From the NCBI GenBank assembly GCA_905221605.1, contig CAJNDS010002327.1, positions 218,997-282,996 on the forward strand: a stretch of DNA of 64,000 nt, in the 5' to 3' direction. Below, piece after piece: positions 38,501 to 49,037 of the stretch. Under the pieces are notes generated by a model. It saw only the letters and a program-made list of their open reading frames with translations. It searched no databases and had not been told where the DNA came from. The DNA comes from Symbiodinium natans (lineage: Eukaryota; Sar; Dinophyceae; Suessiales; Symbiodiniaceae). The position numbers and the translations under genes are program-made. The first letter of the stretch is position 1, and the number at the start of each line of letters is the position of its first letter.

Positions 38501-40477
38501 CTGTTTCCGCCTTTGTGAACCAAGATGTCAGCAAGTCTGATGATCAAGAATAAAGCTAGCGAAGCCTGCCATACCAGTTGGACTGCAGCCCTTACTGGAG
38601 GAACCCCTATGCCGAAGGGATCCAATCATCAACCCTCAAAACAACCATGAAATGGAGTTATTCACCGACCTTCTTTGCTGAAGTCTCATTCTCTCCTAGC
38701 ATGCGAAACCTACCGTGCCAGCGGCATCTGGGGACTTCATCAACGCAGTGGACAAGTGGACTAAACAGCTCATCAACGCCCGCTCAAGGGTGGTTGTGCC
38801 TTTGAGCGAAGTCCTGCCAATTTTCGAATGGTTTTTGAGTTCCTGAAACAGAGCACATGCACGCGCACAAGAGCAAGCGAACAAGAGCACGCGGAACGCG
38901 CACATGCGCACAAGAGCACGCGCACGCGCACAAGAGCACGCGCACCACGCACCCACGCACCCATGCACCCACGCACCCACGCACACACGCACCCGCGCAC
39001 CAGCGCACTCGCGCATTCACGCACGCACCCACACACCGACATCGGAAAAACCTCAGTCCCGAGCAAGCGCATGAACATGTTTGAACACATGGATGCGCTC
39101 TTGATCGAGTAAAAAAAGCCACAAACAGCCAACATCAATGCGCTGCAAAATTAATGGCAAGGTTAGACACGCTGACCGAAAAACGTTGGCACGTCGCCAT
39201 CACAAAGTTCAATGTCTTCTCGGAAGTTGTGCTTTATGTTTTTGAAAGTTTCGCTGTGGAGGAGCGAGTCTTCAATGCATTGCTTTGCACTCTCTCCGGT
39301 GATGCAAATGCTGAACATGTCGAAGCCTTCTGGCCAGGCTTCGCGAAGAACCAGCGCCTGCTTCCTTGGTACCGCGAAGCCGAGCTTGCGCATGGCCGCG
39401 TTTGCATGCTCGCGGTGCTGGGCTACACCGCCCCTCAGCTTCCGACTGGGGCGGATGCAGTCTCTTTGAGAAGAATCCGAACATGTCCGAACTGAGGTGC
39501 AGACTGCCGGTGCCAAGTTCGAGCCTTTCATCACCCGTTACCCGACGGATTCCGCGGACCCCCTGAAGGCGGCCACGCAGGCGGATGATGGCGGGTGAGA
39601 ATGCAGGGAGATGCAGGTAGCCTGTTCATGTTAGTGCGGCAAGTAGTTGTCCCAAGGAGATGCTCCGTAGCAAAAACAGGCAGGTATGGAGTCTCGCTCG
39701 GTGACAGGTTCCGATCATCGGCTGGCTTCAGATCATTGTTGTGATCGCGCTGTCTGAGCTCTGGCGCTACGAGAACGTGCCTTGGGTAGTCGGTTGGCAT
39801 AATGCTCGAGAAGGTCCAGGGCATGTACAGGCCCCAAGAGGTGCTAGAGTCTGCTAGAGCCCAAGAATTCGAGGTTGCGCCGGTTTGCCCGGCGAATCCC
39901 TGCTTTCGGTGCGCTATCTTGCGACAGTTGCGGCAGGTCATCAGCAAGTACTCCCAGGGTGTCCAGCCGGGGGACCTCGGCTGGAATCCGACAGCCCCGG
40001 TGAGCAGCCCGCGTCCCAAGTGGCCTGCAGCTGAGGTGTTCGCATCCGTGCTTGCATCTGTCTGAGCATCCGTGATCATCTGTGCTAGCCTCCAGCCCAT
40101 GAGTGCCCATGTAGACTGATGACGATGCAACAACGATTTAACCAGACACTGTTCAAACGCTGACTGCATCCGATCAACGAGGTTTGGTCCTACCTTCACG
40201 GCTGCTTACCAGCCAGAGGACTGAATATCTGTGAGCTTAATGGCTTCGGTCTGTTTCGGTGGGTTCGCGGCGGTGGGAAACCAGAATCAGCATCAATCTG
40301 CAGGAGTGGAACAACATGAAGCTACGTGAGATCAAGCACTGCCGTCTGGCTATGGTGGGCTTCTTCTTCATGGTGCTCAGAAATGCATCCACCGGCGAGG
40401 GACCTTCGCTACTCCCCAACTTGGCGGCCGCGGAGTTCCAGTCTTCCGTTGGCGACTTCATTCCCAGGGACATCTGA
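35509..40477 (+). CDS. Light-harvesting chlorophyll-binding polyprotein, copy 1 (intron-rich)
   Basis: Plastid antenna polyprotein with three LHC (chlorophyll a/b-binding superfamily) units. Exons: 35509-35595 (MPAMSKLSIVAAGAAAATAA..., start of the targeting peptide), about 36276-36373, 36465-36549, 36600-36642 (EIGACDPLLFWDPVG), 36724-37929 (units 1-2 and the GDVGFDPA start of unit 3), 39338-about 39459 (WYREAELAHGRVCMLAVLGY), 39497-39580, 39708-39776 (VPIIGWLQIIVVIALSELWR), 39937-39999 (KYSQGVQPGDLGWNP) and 40304-40477 (EWNNMKLREIKHCRLAMVGF..., ending RDI and TGA). Chlorophyll-ligand motifs ELKHGR, EINNGR and EIKHCR are present. Donors are GT or GC. The first splice and the short gap at 39460-39496 are not resolved; the rest joins in frame. 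The polyprotein is presumably cleaved between units after plastid import. Confidence 0.87.
36723..37982 (+). repeat. 1.26 kb block identical to 41919-43178
   Basis: From the splice acceptor before GYCQDG to GGTATCACAC, this matches the other LHC copy at a constant offset of 5196 with no difference that I can see: frames on both strands translate identically. Just upstream the two copies encode the same residues (EIGACDPLLFWDPVG) with many different third bases. Just downstream copy 2 turns into CA repeats. Confidence 0.85.
38101..39035. repeat. Simple repeats in LHC copy 1 intron
   Basis: GAGCATCAT 9-mers lie at 38101-38160 and a CGCACCCA/CGCACAAGAG array at about 38855-39030. Both are inside the 1.4 kb intron (37930-39337) of the first light-harvesting gene. 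Frames across them (His/Thr/Arg or Cys/Val/Gly-rich) are artefacts. Confidence 0.8.
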
Positions 40478-41609
40478 GAGGGTAGGCAAAGCTTCCGCAT
40501 AGGCTGGAGCCCTTTTTTCAGTCACCGGCCCCGCAGTGCAGAAAGCTTGAAAAGCTTGGGAGCTTAGAGAAGTCTATGCATGGAGCAAGGGTGGAAAGTA
40601 GAAACCAAGCGACGCTCTTTCTCCTCTGAGAAACTTCCGGGGCCTGGCACCGGGAGAGGTGGGCTTGCATCTTGCAATGTCATTATAGGATTGCCCAGCT
40701 GTGATGTGTGTATTGAAGTGGACTGGTGGTGCGAGTGGTTGACGAGCTGCTGTGCTGAGCGTATGGTGGAGCAATGTCTGTTCTGACTTTCAGGCTCCAT
40801 GCCCAGGTGCTTTTCAGTTTCGGCATGAGCGGCCTTCAACACTCAACATTACCTTCTTGTAAATCAGCAGTTTCAGGTTTTTCTCTCGTCCGGAACCTTG
40901 ATTAGATCCCTCCGCACATGCTGCTCATCCTGGTACCCAGAACGGCGGACCAACTCGCAAGAGAACAAGAACATGTCACACAGATGTAAGATGTAAGTGC
41001 AGGTATACCACTTGGACGGAGTGTATTTCCTGATGATGATGATGATGATGATGATGGTGATGGCTATGATGCTGATGCAGTGCTTTCAGGCATGAGCCAA
41101 GTACGAACTCTGTCATGTGCACGCCCGGCCAAAGCCCAGCATGCATAACGCAGCAGGACCACGTGCAGGCATCACCTGGTGATTACTGTAGACATCGCGC
41201 CTCCACCCAGAAACTGTCATATAGAGACAGCAAAATCTGTGCGACACTACATAGCGAAAACGGACAAACCACAACTCGAGAGAGTCCCCCATACCGCATC
41301 GAACCAACACGAGCCGCAGAGGCTCGACGAAGGCCTTCTCACCCTAAGTTGCGGGCCTGCCCAAGACATGGCAACCGATTTTGCTTTCCAGAAGTGCACG
41401 TTGCACAGGCCATGCCATCGAAAGCGGCGATTTCGGCATGGGCGCCTCAGCTGTGATACGTAAGTTGTTTCATGTCCCTGTGGAAACATGCTGCTCCTCA
41501 CATCATGTTCATCATGTGTGAATACTTCAGAAAATGTCGGCACTGGGAACTTTGGGCTGCAAAGGCCGTGGCCTTCCAGGGACGCCTCTCGTGCCCCCTT
41601 GTTTTTGCA
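40478..41609. other. Spacer between the two LHC genes
   Basis: It contains the 3' UTR-like end of copy 1, still similar to the end of copy 2 for about 190 bp after the stop, a GAT-rich run (41030-41055) and the leader of copy 2. The open frame continues upstream of the chosen ATG of copy 2, but only from 41610 does the protein match copy 1 (MPAMSK). No independent gene was recognised. Confidence 0.5.
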
Positions 41610-44000
41610 ATGCCAGCCATGTCCAAGATGTCGGCTTTGGCCACTGGTGCGGCCACAGTTGCTGCTGCGACCGCCTTTGTCGGAGTGCCGCAGGCACGGC
41701 AGCCTACTCTCCGTAGCACTCAGCACAGGTCAGGCAAAGCTGCTGCCGGCACCAGTGCGGCAGGTGCAGCCGGCGTCGGCCTCGGTGCCATCGGTGCCAT
41801 TGGCTTGGCTGCCTCGCTCGTGCGCCCCACAGCTACGAGATCCGGTGTCGTGCGCTGTGCCTATGATGCCTCCAATGAGATTGGCGCGTGCGACCCGTTG
41901 CTGTTTTGGGATCCGGTTGGCTACTGCCAGGACGGCTGCACGAAGGAGGACTTCGACCGCCGGAGGGCCGTCGAGTTGAAGCACGGAAGGCTCTGTATGG
42001 TTGCCACGATCGGCATGCTCTGGCCGGACGTCTTCGGAAAGTTCGACGGGTACCTGTCCCCATCGCAGAACCTGAAATTCGCAGATGTTCCTTCGGGAAT
42101 TGCGGCGGTCAGCAAAGTCCCCCTAGAGGGCTGGCTTCAGGTCTTACTAGTGGCGGGCCTCATTGAGACTCAGCTCTTCAAGGATCAGTCCTTCGGAGGC
42201 TTCGCCTATGGTAAGTATGGGGCAGAGCCTGGCAACTTCGGTACTGGTTACTGGGGCAGGAAGATCCAGGATCCAGCAGAGCGTCGGCTAAAGCTGACCA
42301 CGGAGCTGAACAATGGCCGTTTGGCCATGATTGCAATGGCTGGCATGCTGATCCAGAATGGCCTCACCGGGCAGTCCCCGATCGAACAGCTGCAGGCTGG
42401 CCACTACTCGCCCTTCAACGATGGTCAGGGCTTCTTCGCCTTCGACCCTTCCCAGGAGCTCGGCGCCTGCCCCCCCCTGGGCTACTGGGACCCCTTTGGC
42501 ATGATGGCGTTCCAGGATGAGGAGAAGTTCCGCCGCAACCGCGAGCTGGAGCTCAAGCACGGCAGGATTTGCATGGCCGCCACAATCGGGATGATCGTGC
42601 CTGACCTCTTTGGCCGCTTCGGTGGTTACCTCTCGCCCAGCGCGGGCCTGAAGTTCTCCGACATCCCTTGCACCATTGAGGCCATCTACAAGGTCCCCAC
42701 CTTCGGCTGGTTGCAGATCCTTGCCTTTGCAGGTGCCATTGAGGCCAAGAATCAGGCATTCCCGGAGAACTATGGCTACCCTCCCTTCTGGGGCCGAATC
42801 AACACCCTCGAGCCCGAGGAGAAGCAAAAGAAGCTGCTGGCTGAGATCAACAACGGCCGTTTGGCCATGGTTGCCATGGCCGCCATTGTGGCGCAGAATG
42901 GTGCCACTGGCCAGTCCCTCGTCGAGCAGTTCACAACAGGTAACTTGAACCCCTTCGTGGGTGGCTACGCGCAGCGTGAGGCTGGTGACAGGGTGGCGAT
43001 GCGGGCCGAGTTCGGCTCTGGTGCCGGCAAGTCCACGGCACTTCCCTGGGACCCCATTCCGGAGGGCCTGACCAACGACATCTTCAACTCGACCTACGTC
43101 GGAGATGTGGGCTTCGATCCTGCAGGCTTCAAGACTTTTGCAGCGGTCTCACGGACATATCTCGACCCGGTATCACACACACACACAACACACAACACAC
43201 AACCACACAACCACACAACCACACAACCACACAACCACACAACCGCACAACCACCGCACAACCACCACCACACAACCACCACCACACAACCACCACCACA
43301 CAACCACCACCACACAACCACCACCACACAACCACCACCACACAACCACCACCACACAACCACCACCACACACAACAACCACAACACACAGCACGCAGCA
43401 CGCAGCACGCAGCACGCAGCACGCAGCACGCAGCACGCAGCACGCAGCACGCAGCACGCAGCACGCAGCACGCAGCACGCAGCACGCACCACGCAGCACG
43501 CACCACGCAGCACGCAGCACGCAGCACGCAGCACGCAGCACGCAGCACGCAGCACGCAGCACGCAGCACGCAGCACGCCGCACGCAGCACGCAGCACGCA
43601 GCACGCAGCACGCAGCACGCAGCACGCAGCACGCAGCACGCAGCACGCAGCACGCAGCACGCAGCACGCAGCACGCAGCACGCAGCACGCAGCACGCAGC
43701 ACGCAGCACGCAGCACGCAGCACGCAGCACGCAGCACGCAGCACGCACGCAGCACGCAGCACGCAGCACGCAGCACGCAGCACGCAGCACGCAGCACGCA
43801 GGCACGCAGCAAGCAGCACGCAGCACGCAGCAGCACGCAGCACGCAGCACGCAGCACGCAGCACGCAGCACGCAGCACGCAGCACGCAGCACGCAGCACG
43901 NNNNNNNNNNNNNNNNNNNNNNNNNNNNNNNNNNNNNNNNNNNNNNNNNNNNNNNNNNNNNNNNNNNNNNNNNNNNNNNNNNNNNNNNNNNNNNNNNNNN

Positions 44001-44081
<81 letters not shown>

Positions 44082-46203
44082 CCGAAAACATGATTACGCC
44101 ATAAAGCCAAACTAGCTTCGCTGAATATCTTTTGTGCGTTTTGCCCGGGAACTCTCAAGATACATCCCCTTCGTTGGACCAGGAATCCTGCATGTAACTT
44201 AGTTGCCGAGGGCCAGCGGCTTCCGTTTCCCATATAGTTTCCAAAGAGTTCAGGAGTTATTCAAGGGCTGTGCCCAAGAGCAGGCCGTGCCGGCAGCCAG
44301 GAGCCCCTGATGCGATTGCCGCGTGGAGTCCACGGGTGGCCACTGATGCTCCATGATGCTCCTCCATGATGCTCGCCATGCTCTGGGGGGGGGGGGGTGT
44401 GAAGTAACCCTGTGCCGCTGCATGCCTCTTTGGTCTTGAAGTGGTGTGCCCCTAGGACCGAAGCGAAAAACGCCATTTGCAACATCTCGAAATTGCAAAT
44501 CCCCTTGTATAGAACGGCTGCAAGCTTCAGTGAACGCACGGAGCCTAGTGGAGAACCAGTATGGAATTCACGGGACCTCGGTGTGAGTGCGATGCGGCAC
44601 CCGCCGCGACGCAAAAGTATGCCATTTGCGATGTTGCGGCGGATGCTTCTCGGCGTTTGTGGGCCTTGACGGCCTTGAAATGCGTATCGTGCCTCTTGTG
44701 GGCACGCTGAACCGTGGAAGGTCATCAGACGTCATAAGTGCGCCCCTCGGGCCACTGCAGAGTCACAGCGATCGAGTTCGCTTAATTTTACTGGAAGTGA
44801 AGGAACATCCCAAAATGCAAGCGCATGCAAGAAGCGCAAGGCCTCTGGCAGCCAATGCCAGCTAATGGCAGCCATGGCACGTGTGCCACCTGCCACCTGT
44901 CCAGTTTGTTTTGCTCCAAACCCTCGCATGGTGAACCCCTTTCTGCAAGGCAGTGCTCAAACGATTTCAAACGTCACTGCAAGATGGGGCTTCGATGGGT
45001 TTCGCTCTTACAATTTCGCTGCGGAGGAGCGAGTCTTCAATGCATTGCTCTGCATTCTGGCAGGCTTCGCGAAGAACCAGCGCCTGCTTCCTTGGTACCG
45101 CGAAGCCGAGCTCGCGCATGGCCGCGTTTGCATGCTCGCGGTGCTGGGCTACACCGCCCCTCAGCTTCCGACTGGGGCGGATGCAGTCTCTTTGAGAAGA
45201 ATCCGAACATGTCCGAACTGAGGTGCAGACTGCCGGTGCCAAGTTCGAGCCTTTCATCACCCGTTACCCGACGGATTCCGCGGACCCCCTGAAGGCGGCC
45301 ACGCAGGCGGATGATGGCGGGTGAGAATGCAGGGAGATGCAGGTAGCCTGTTCATGTTAGTGCGGCAAGTAGTTGTCCCAAGGAGATGCTCTGTAGCAAA
45401 AACAGGCAGGTATGGAGTCTCGCTCGGTGACAGGTTCCGATCATCGGCTGGCTTCAGATAATTGTTGTGATCGCGCTGTCTGAGCTCTGGCGCTACGAGA
45501 ACGTGCCTTGGGTAGTCGGTTGGCATAATGCTCGAGAAGGTCCAGGGCATGTACAGGCCCCAAGAGGTGCTAGAGTCTGCTAGAGCCCAAGAATTCGAGG
45601 TTGCGCCGGTTTGACCGGCGAATCCCTGCTTTCGGTGCGCTATCTTGCGACAGTTGCGGCAGGTCATCAGCAAGTACTCCCAGGGCGTCCAGCCGGGGGA
45701 CCTCGGCTGGAATCCGACAGCCCCGGTGAGCAGCCCGCGTCCCAAGTGGCCTGCAGCTGAGGTGTTCGCATCCGTGCTTGCATCTGTCTGAGCATCCGTG
45801 ATCATCTGTGCTAGCCTCCAGCCCATGAGTGCCCATGTAGACTGATGACGATGCAAAAACGATTTAACCAGACACTGTTCAAACGCTGACTGCATCCGAT
45901 CAACGAGGTTTGGTCCTACCTTCACGGCCGCTTACCAGCCAGAGGACTGAATATCTGTGAGCTTCATGGCTTCGGTCTGTTTCGGTGGGTTCGCGGCGGT
46001 GGGAAACCAGAATCAGCATCAATCTGCAGGAGTGGAACAACATGAAGCTACGTGAGATCAAGCACTGCCGTCTGGCTATGGTGGGCTTCTTCTTCATGGT
46101 GCTCAGAAATGCATCCACCGGCGAGGGACCTTCGCTACTCCCCAACTTGGCGGCTGCGGAGTTCCAGTCTTCCGTTGGCGACTTCATTCCCAGGGACATC
46201 TGA
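41610..46203 (+). CDS. Light-harvesting chlorophyll-binding polyprotein, copy 2
   Basis: Tandem duplicate of the antenna polyprotein. Exon 1 is continuous, 41610-43125: an Ala-rich targeting region (MPAMSKMSALATGAATVAAA, then GLGAIGAIGLAASLV), LHC unit 1 from about residue 84 (RCAYDAS), unit 2 from about residue 275, and the start of unit 3. Further exons: 45064-about 45185, 45223-45306, 45434-45502, 45663-45725 and 46030-46203 (stop TGA). If the 37-nt gap at 45186-45222 is removed, the protein is about 675 residues. The four upstream introns of copy 1 are missing here, while all downstream introns are shared. Downstream exon differences from copy 1 that I saw (GAGCTC/GAGCTT, ATA/ATC, GGC/GGT, GCT/GCC) are synonymous. 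The start is the ATG giving the MPAMSK N-terminus shared with copy 1. Confidence 0.9.
43390..43900. repeat. GCAGCAC 7-mer satellite
   Basis: At least 500 bp of nearly perfect GCAGCAC repeats with rare variants (GCACCAC, GCCGCAC, an AAGCAGCAC unit) and occasional unit truncations near 43740 and 43800-43830. It runs into the assembly gap, so its true length is unknown. Confidence 0.95.
43901..44000. other. Assembly gap (100 N)
   Basis: Exactly 100 N between the GCAGCAC array and a (CA)n run; likely a fixed-size placeholder. Confidence 0.98.
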
Positions 46204-47774
46204 GAGGGTAGGCAAAGCTTCCGCATAGGCTGGAGCCCTTTTTTCAGTCACCGGCCCCGCAGTGCAGAAAGCTTGAAAAGCTTGGGAGCTTAGAGAAGTC
46301 TATGCATGGAGCAAGGGGTGGAAAAGTAGAAACCAAGCGCCGCTCTTTCTCCTCTGAGAAACTTCCGAACCTCCCACCGGGAGAGGTGGGCTTCTCTGTA
46401 AATTCCTATGCTTCTAGCCGTTAACCCAGAAATACTCAGTTGGCTTCTAGGCAGGGGCTGGTAATGGGTTTGTCTTGGTGGTGGAGTGGTTCGCCAGCTT
46501 TTGCCAATGTTCAAGGGCGTGGCCGGTCAATGGTCAGTCGTCAGTGTGGGTCTTGTCGGCATCAACTTGGCAAAATCCCGAGATCAAGGGTTGAGGCACC
46601 TGATCTCGGGAAGCTCTTTCCCATCCACCATGTGTGTGACCGCACAAGTTGACACAAGCTAGATGGAACGAGCAACTCTGCAAGCAGAAGCATTCAATTG
46701 CTTGCAGAGCAGAATCTGTTAAGGACACAGCACTAAGCCCCTTCCTTACTGCAAAATGGTGATGCCCGTCATGTGCAGTCAGCCATGCAGCACATGTTAA
46801 TCGTCGCATGGAAGCCTTCAGAACTCCTAACGAGTAGCCATGCCGTGCCAGACGCCATTTTTCAAAGCCGAAGAAGTACCTTTTCTCTCCGTGTTATGCA
46901 ACAGAAGGTTCACTGATTCCTTGAGTCCAGGGCATAGGGAGTACATAGATGACGGCCTACATACCCCCGCCCCCGGCCTTGCTTGTATTTCTTTGTTCGC
47001 GTGCATTCATGTCAGACACGCCCTTGCTTCGATTCAGAGGCATTGGAGAGCACCATTGATTTGAAGAAAGAGTATGCTAACACACATCTCATTCGACAGC
47101 GCCTATGCTTACGTGGAAAGTGGAAATATGCTTTTGTTGTAATTCGGGGAGAGTTAGACTCATTGACATATCATATCAGTTTGTTACATGAAGAGGGATA
47201 AAAGAGCTGTACTCCTGTAAACTTTTGACATGGGTTGGTTTAACATAGAATAGCTGTCAGCTGTACTTTTTGAGGAAAGTTGTAGGAACATAGGCCCAAC
47301 AAGTGGAAAAAGGAACGTGGAAAGCCATGCTCTGTTGTAATCAGGAAATGGCCTTGTAACTTCAAGTGTTATCATCCGTCACATGAACTGGGATACAAGG
47401 GCTGTGTTTTTTTACAAGTCGGTATCAGGTGCGCCGAGCTCGAAATATAGCCATTGAAACTGACACGCATGTTCTTTTGTAATTGGTGCTAGTAAAACTA
47501 AACAAGTGGCTTGTTTTGCAGAATATGCTTTCGTTCTGTTACATGATTAGAGTTGAGGGGTTATACTCGTTACGAATTCGATATTCGGTACCTCAAGTCT
47601 ACGATTAACAAATTCTTGATTTTTTGGTGAACACGGGTCTGCTTGTTCCAAACGCTCTTTGGCAGGAAGTTGAGGCGAATATGTACATGTACATGTACAT
47701 GTACATGTATATGTATATGTGTATATGTGTATATGTGTATATATGTATATATGTATATATGTATATCTGTATAT

Positions 47775-47820
<46 letters not shown>

Positions 47821-48184
47821 TTTTGTAATATATACGTGTATATATGTACATGTATATATGTATATATGTTATACATGTATATATGTATATGTATATATGT
47901 ATATATGTATATATATATGTATGTATATATGTATTATGTATATCTGTATATATGTATATATGTATATATGTATATATGTATATATGTATATATGTATATA
48001 TGTATATATGTATATATGTATATATGTATATATGTATATGTATATATGTATATATGTATATATGTATATATGTATATATGTATATATGTATATATGTATA
48101 TATGTATATATGTATATATGTATATATGTATATATGTATATATATATATATGTGTACATGTATATATGTACATATATATATGTA

Positions 48185-48215
<31 letters not shown>

Positions 48216-49037
48216 ATATGTATATATGTATATATGTATATGTATTTATGTATATATGTGTATATGTATATGTATATGTATATTTATGTATATTTATGTA
48301 GATTTGAGTAGGTTTATGTATTTGTATGTACATCGTTATCATGCTGTTGAGCTCCAAGGTGCAAGTGAGCTCCTGCGACTTCGCACGGCTGCGACTCCGA
48401 CAGTGATGGCGACGGCTAGTTACTAAAACTGTTGTATGTTAAGCGGCTTCTCCTGATTTAGCGCGAGCCATACTGTAACAGATCATCAAATTGTCGCCGT
48501 TGGCCATGAAGCCATTGCATCATCTTGGTTGGGTGGTGGATACGCCTTCACACAGGTTACTAGACAAACGTTCCAAGTCAATGAACGGGATGCAGGGTTT
48601 ACAAGAAGCTTGAGGTCCCTTGCTGCAACCTAAGGGGATGCCAAATGCCGAACATTCCATGCCCACATGCCCATTGTGTGAACACAACTCCACATGTCGC
48701 ATTTTGCATGTCTTCTAGAACTCGATTGCATGCTATACACCCATCTCTTTCGTGACATTTTGCAGGCGTTTGGCTTCACATTGCACGTAGCGTGCGTTGA
48801 ATTGACTGAAGGCTCAGGTAAAGGGTCCAGACACGTTACAGGAGGATCAAACAGTTTTGCTGCAAGCAGCTGCATGATCTCTCATGTTTTGGCAGAATTC
48901 GCACCCCACCAGCAAGCCAACTCCACAACCCTGCACCCTAGTCGGCTGCTTTACTTTAATCAGGCATTGCCAAGTAAACATCTTTGGCCAAAGAGCTATT
49001 GTCGTCTTGGTTGGTTGCTGCGTGTGCCAGACAGAAG
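46204..49037. other. Spacer between LHC copy 2 and the ankyrin gene
   Basis: After about 190 bp of sequence shared with the 3' flank of copy 1, no gene was recognised. AT-rich repeats occupy 47680-48320. Short frames such as + 46840-47064 have no family features. Confidence 0.5.
47680..48320. repeat. TATATG/TACATG array with a poly-T run
   Basis: About 600 bp of GTATATATGTATATAT repeats begin with ACATGT units and are interrupted by an about 41-bp T run (47777-47817). The Met/Tyr/Ile/Cys frames on + and Ile/Tyr/Thr/His frames on - are repeat artefacts. Confidence 0.95.

Larger units (their letters stand above)
43126..45063 (+). other. Satellite-bearing intron of LHC copy 2, with assembly gap
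   Basis: The donor is GC (CCTGCAG|GCTTC) and the acceptor GGCAG|G. It carries (CA)n and (ACCACCACACA)n at 43175-43385, then a long GCAGCAC 7-mer array, a 100-N gap and (CA)n again. The rest (44085-45010) is unique sequence without a recognised gene. From about 45014 it resembles the end of the homologous copy 1 intron. Confidence 0.85.

Noticed and set aside
34573-41609. Spliced-leader (DinoSL) relics upstream of the LHC genes
   Set aside because: I looked for TTTTGGCTCAAG-like sequence ahead of both LHC genes and saw none.
43094-44233. Long Cys/Val/Leu/Arg or Thr/His frames crossing the N gap
   Set aside because: They are translations of CA, CCA and GCAGCAC repeats inside an intron, including unknown bases.
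47624-48426. Met/Tyr/Ile/Cys-rich frames
   Set aside because: They derive from the TATATG array and the T run.
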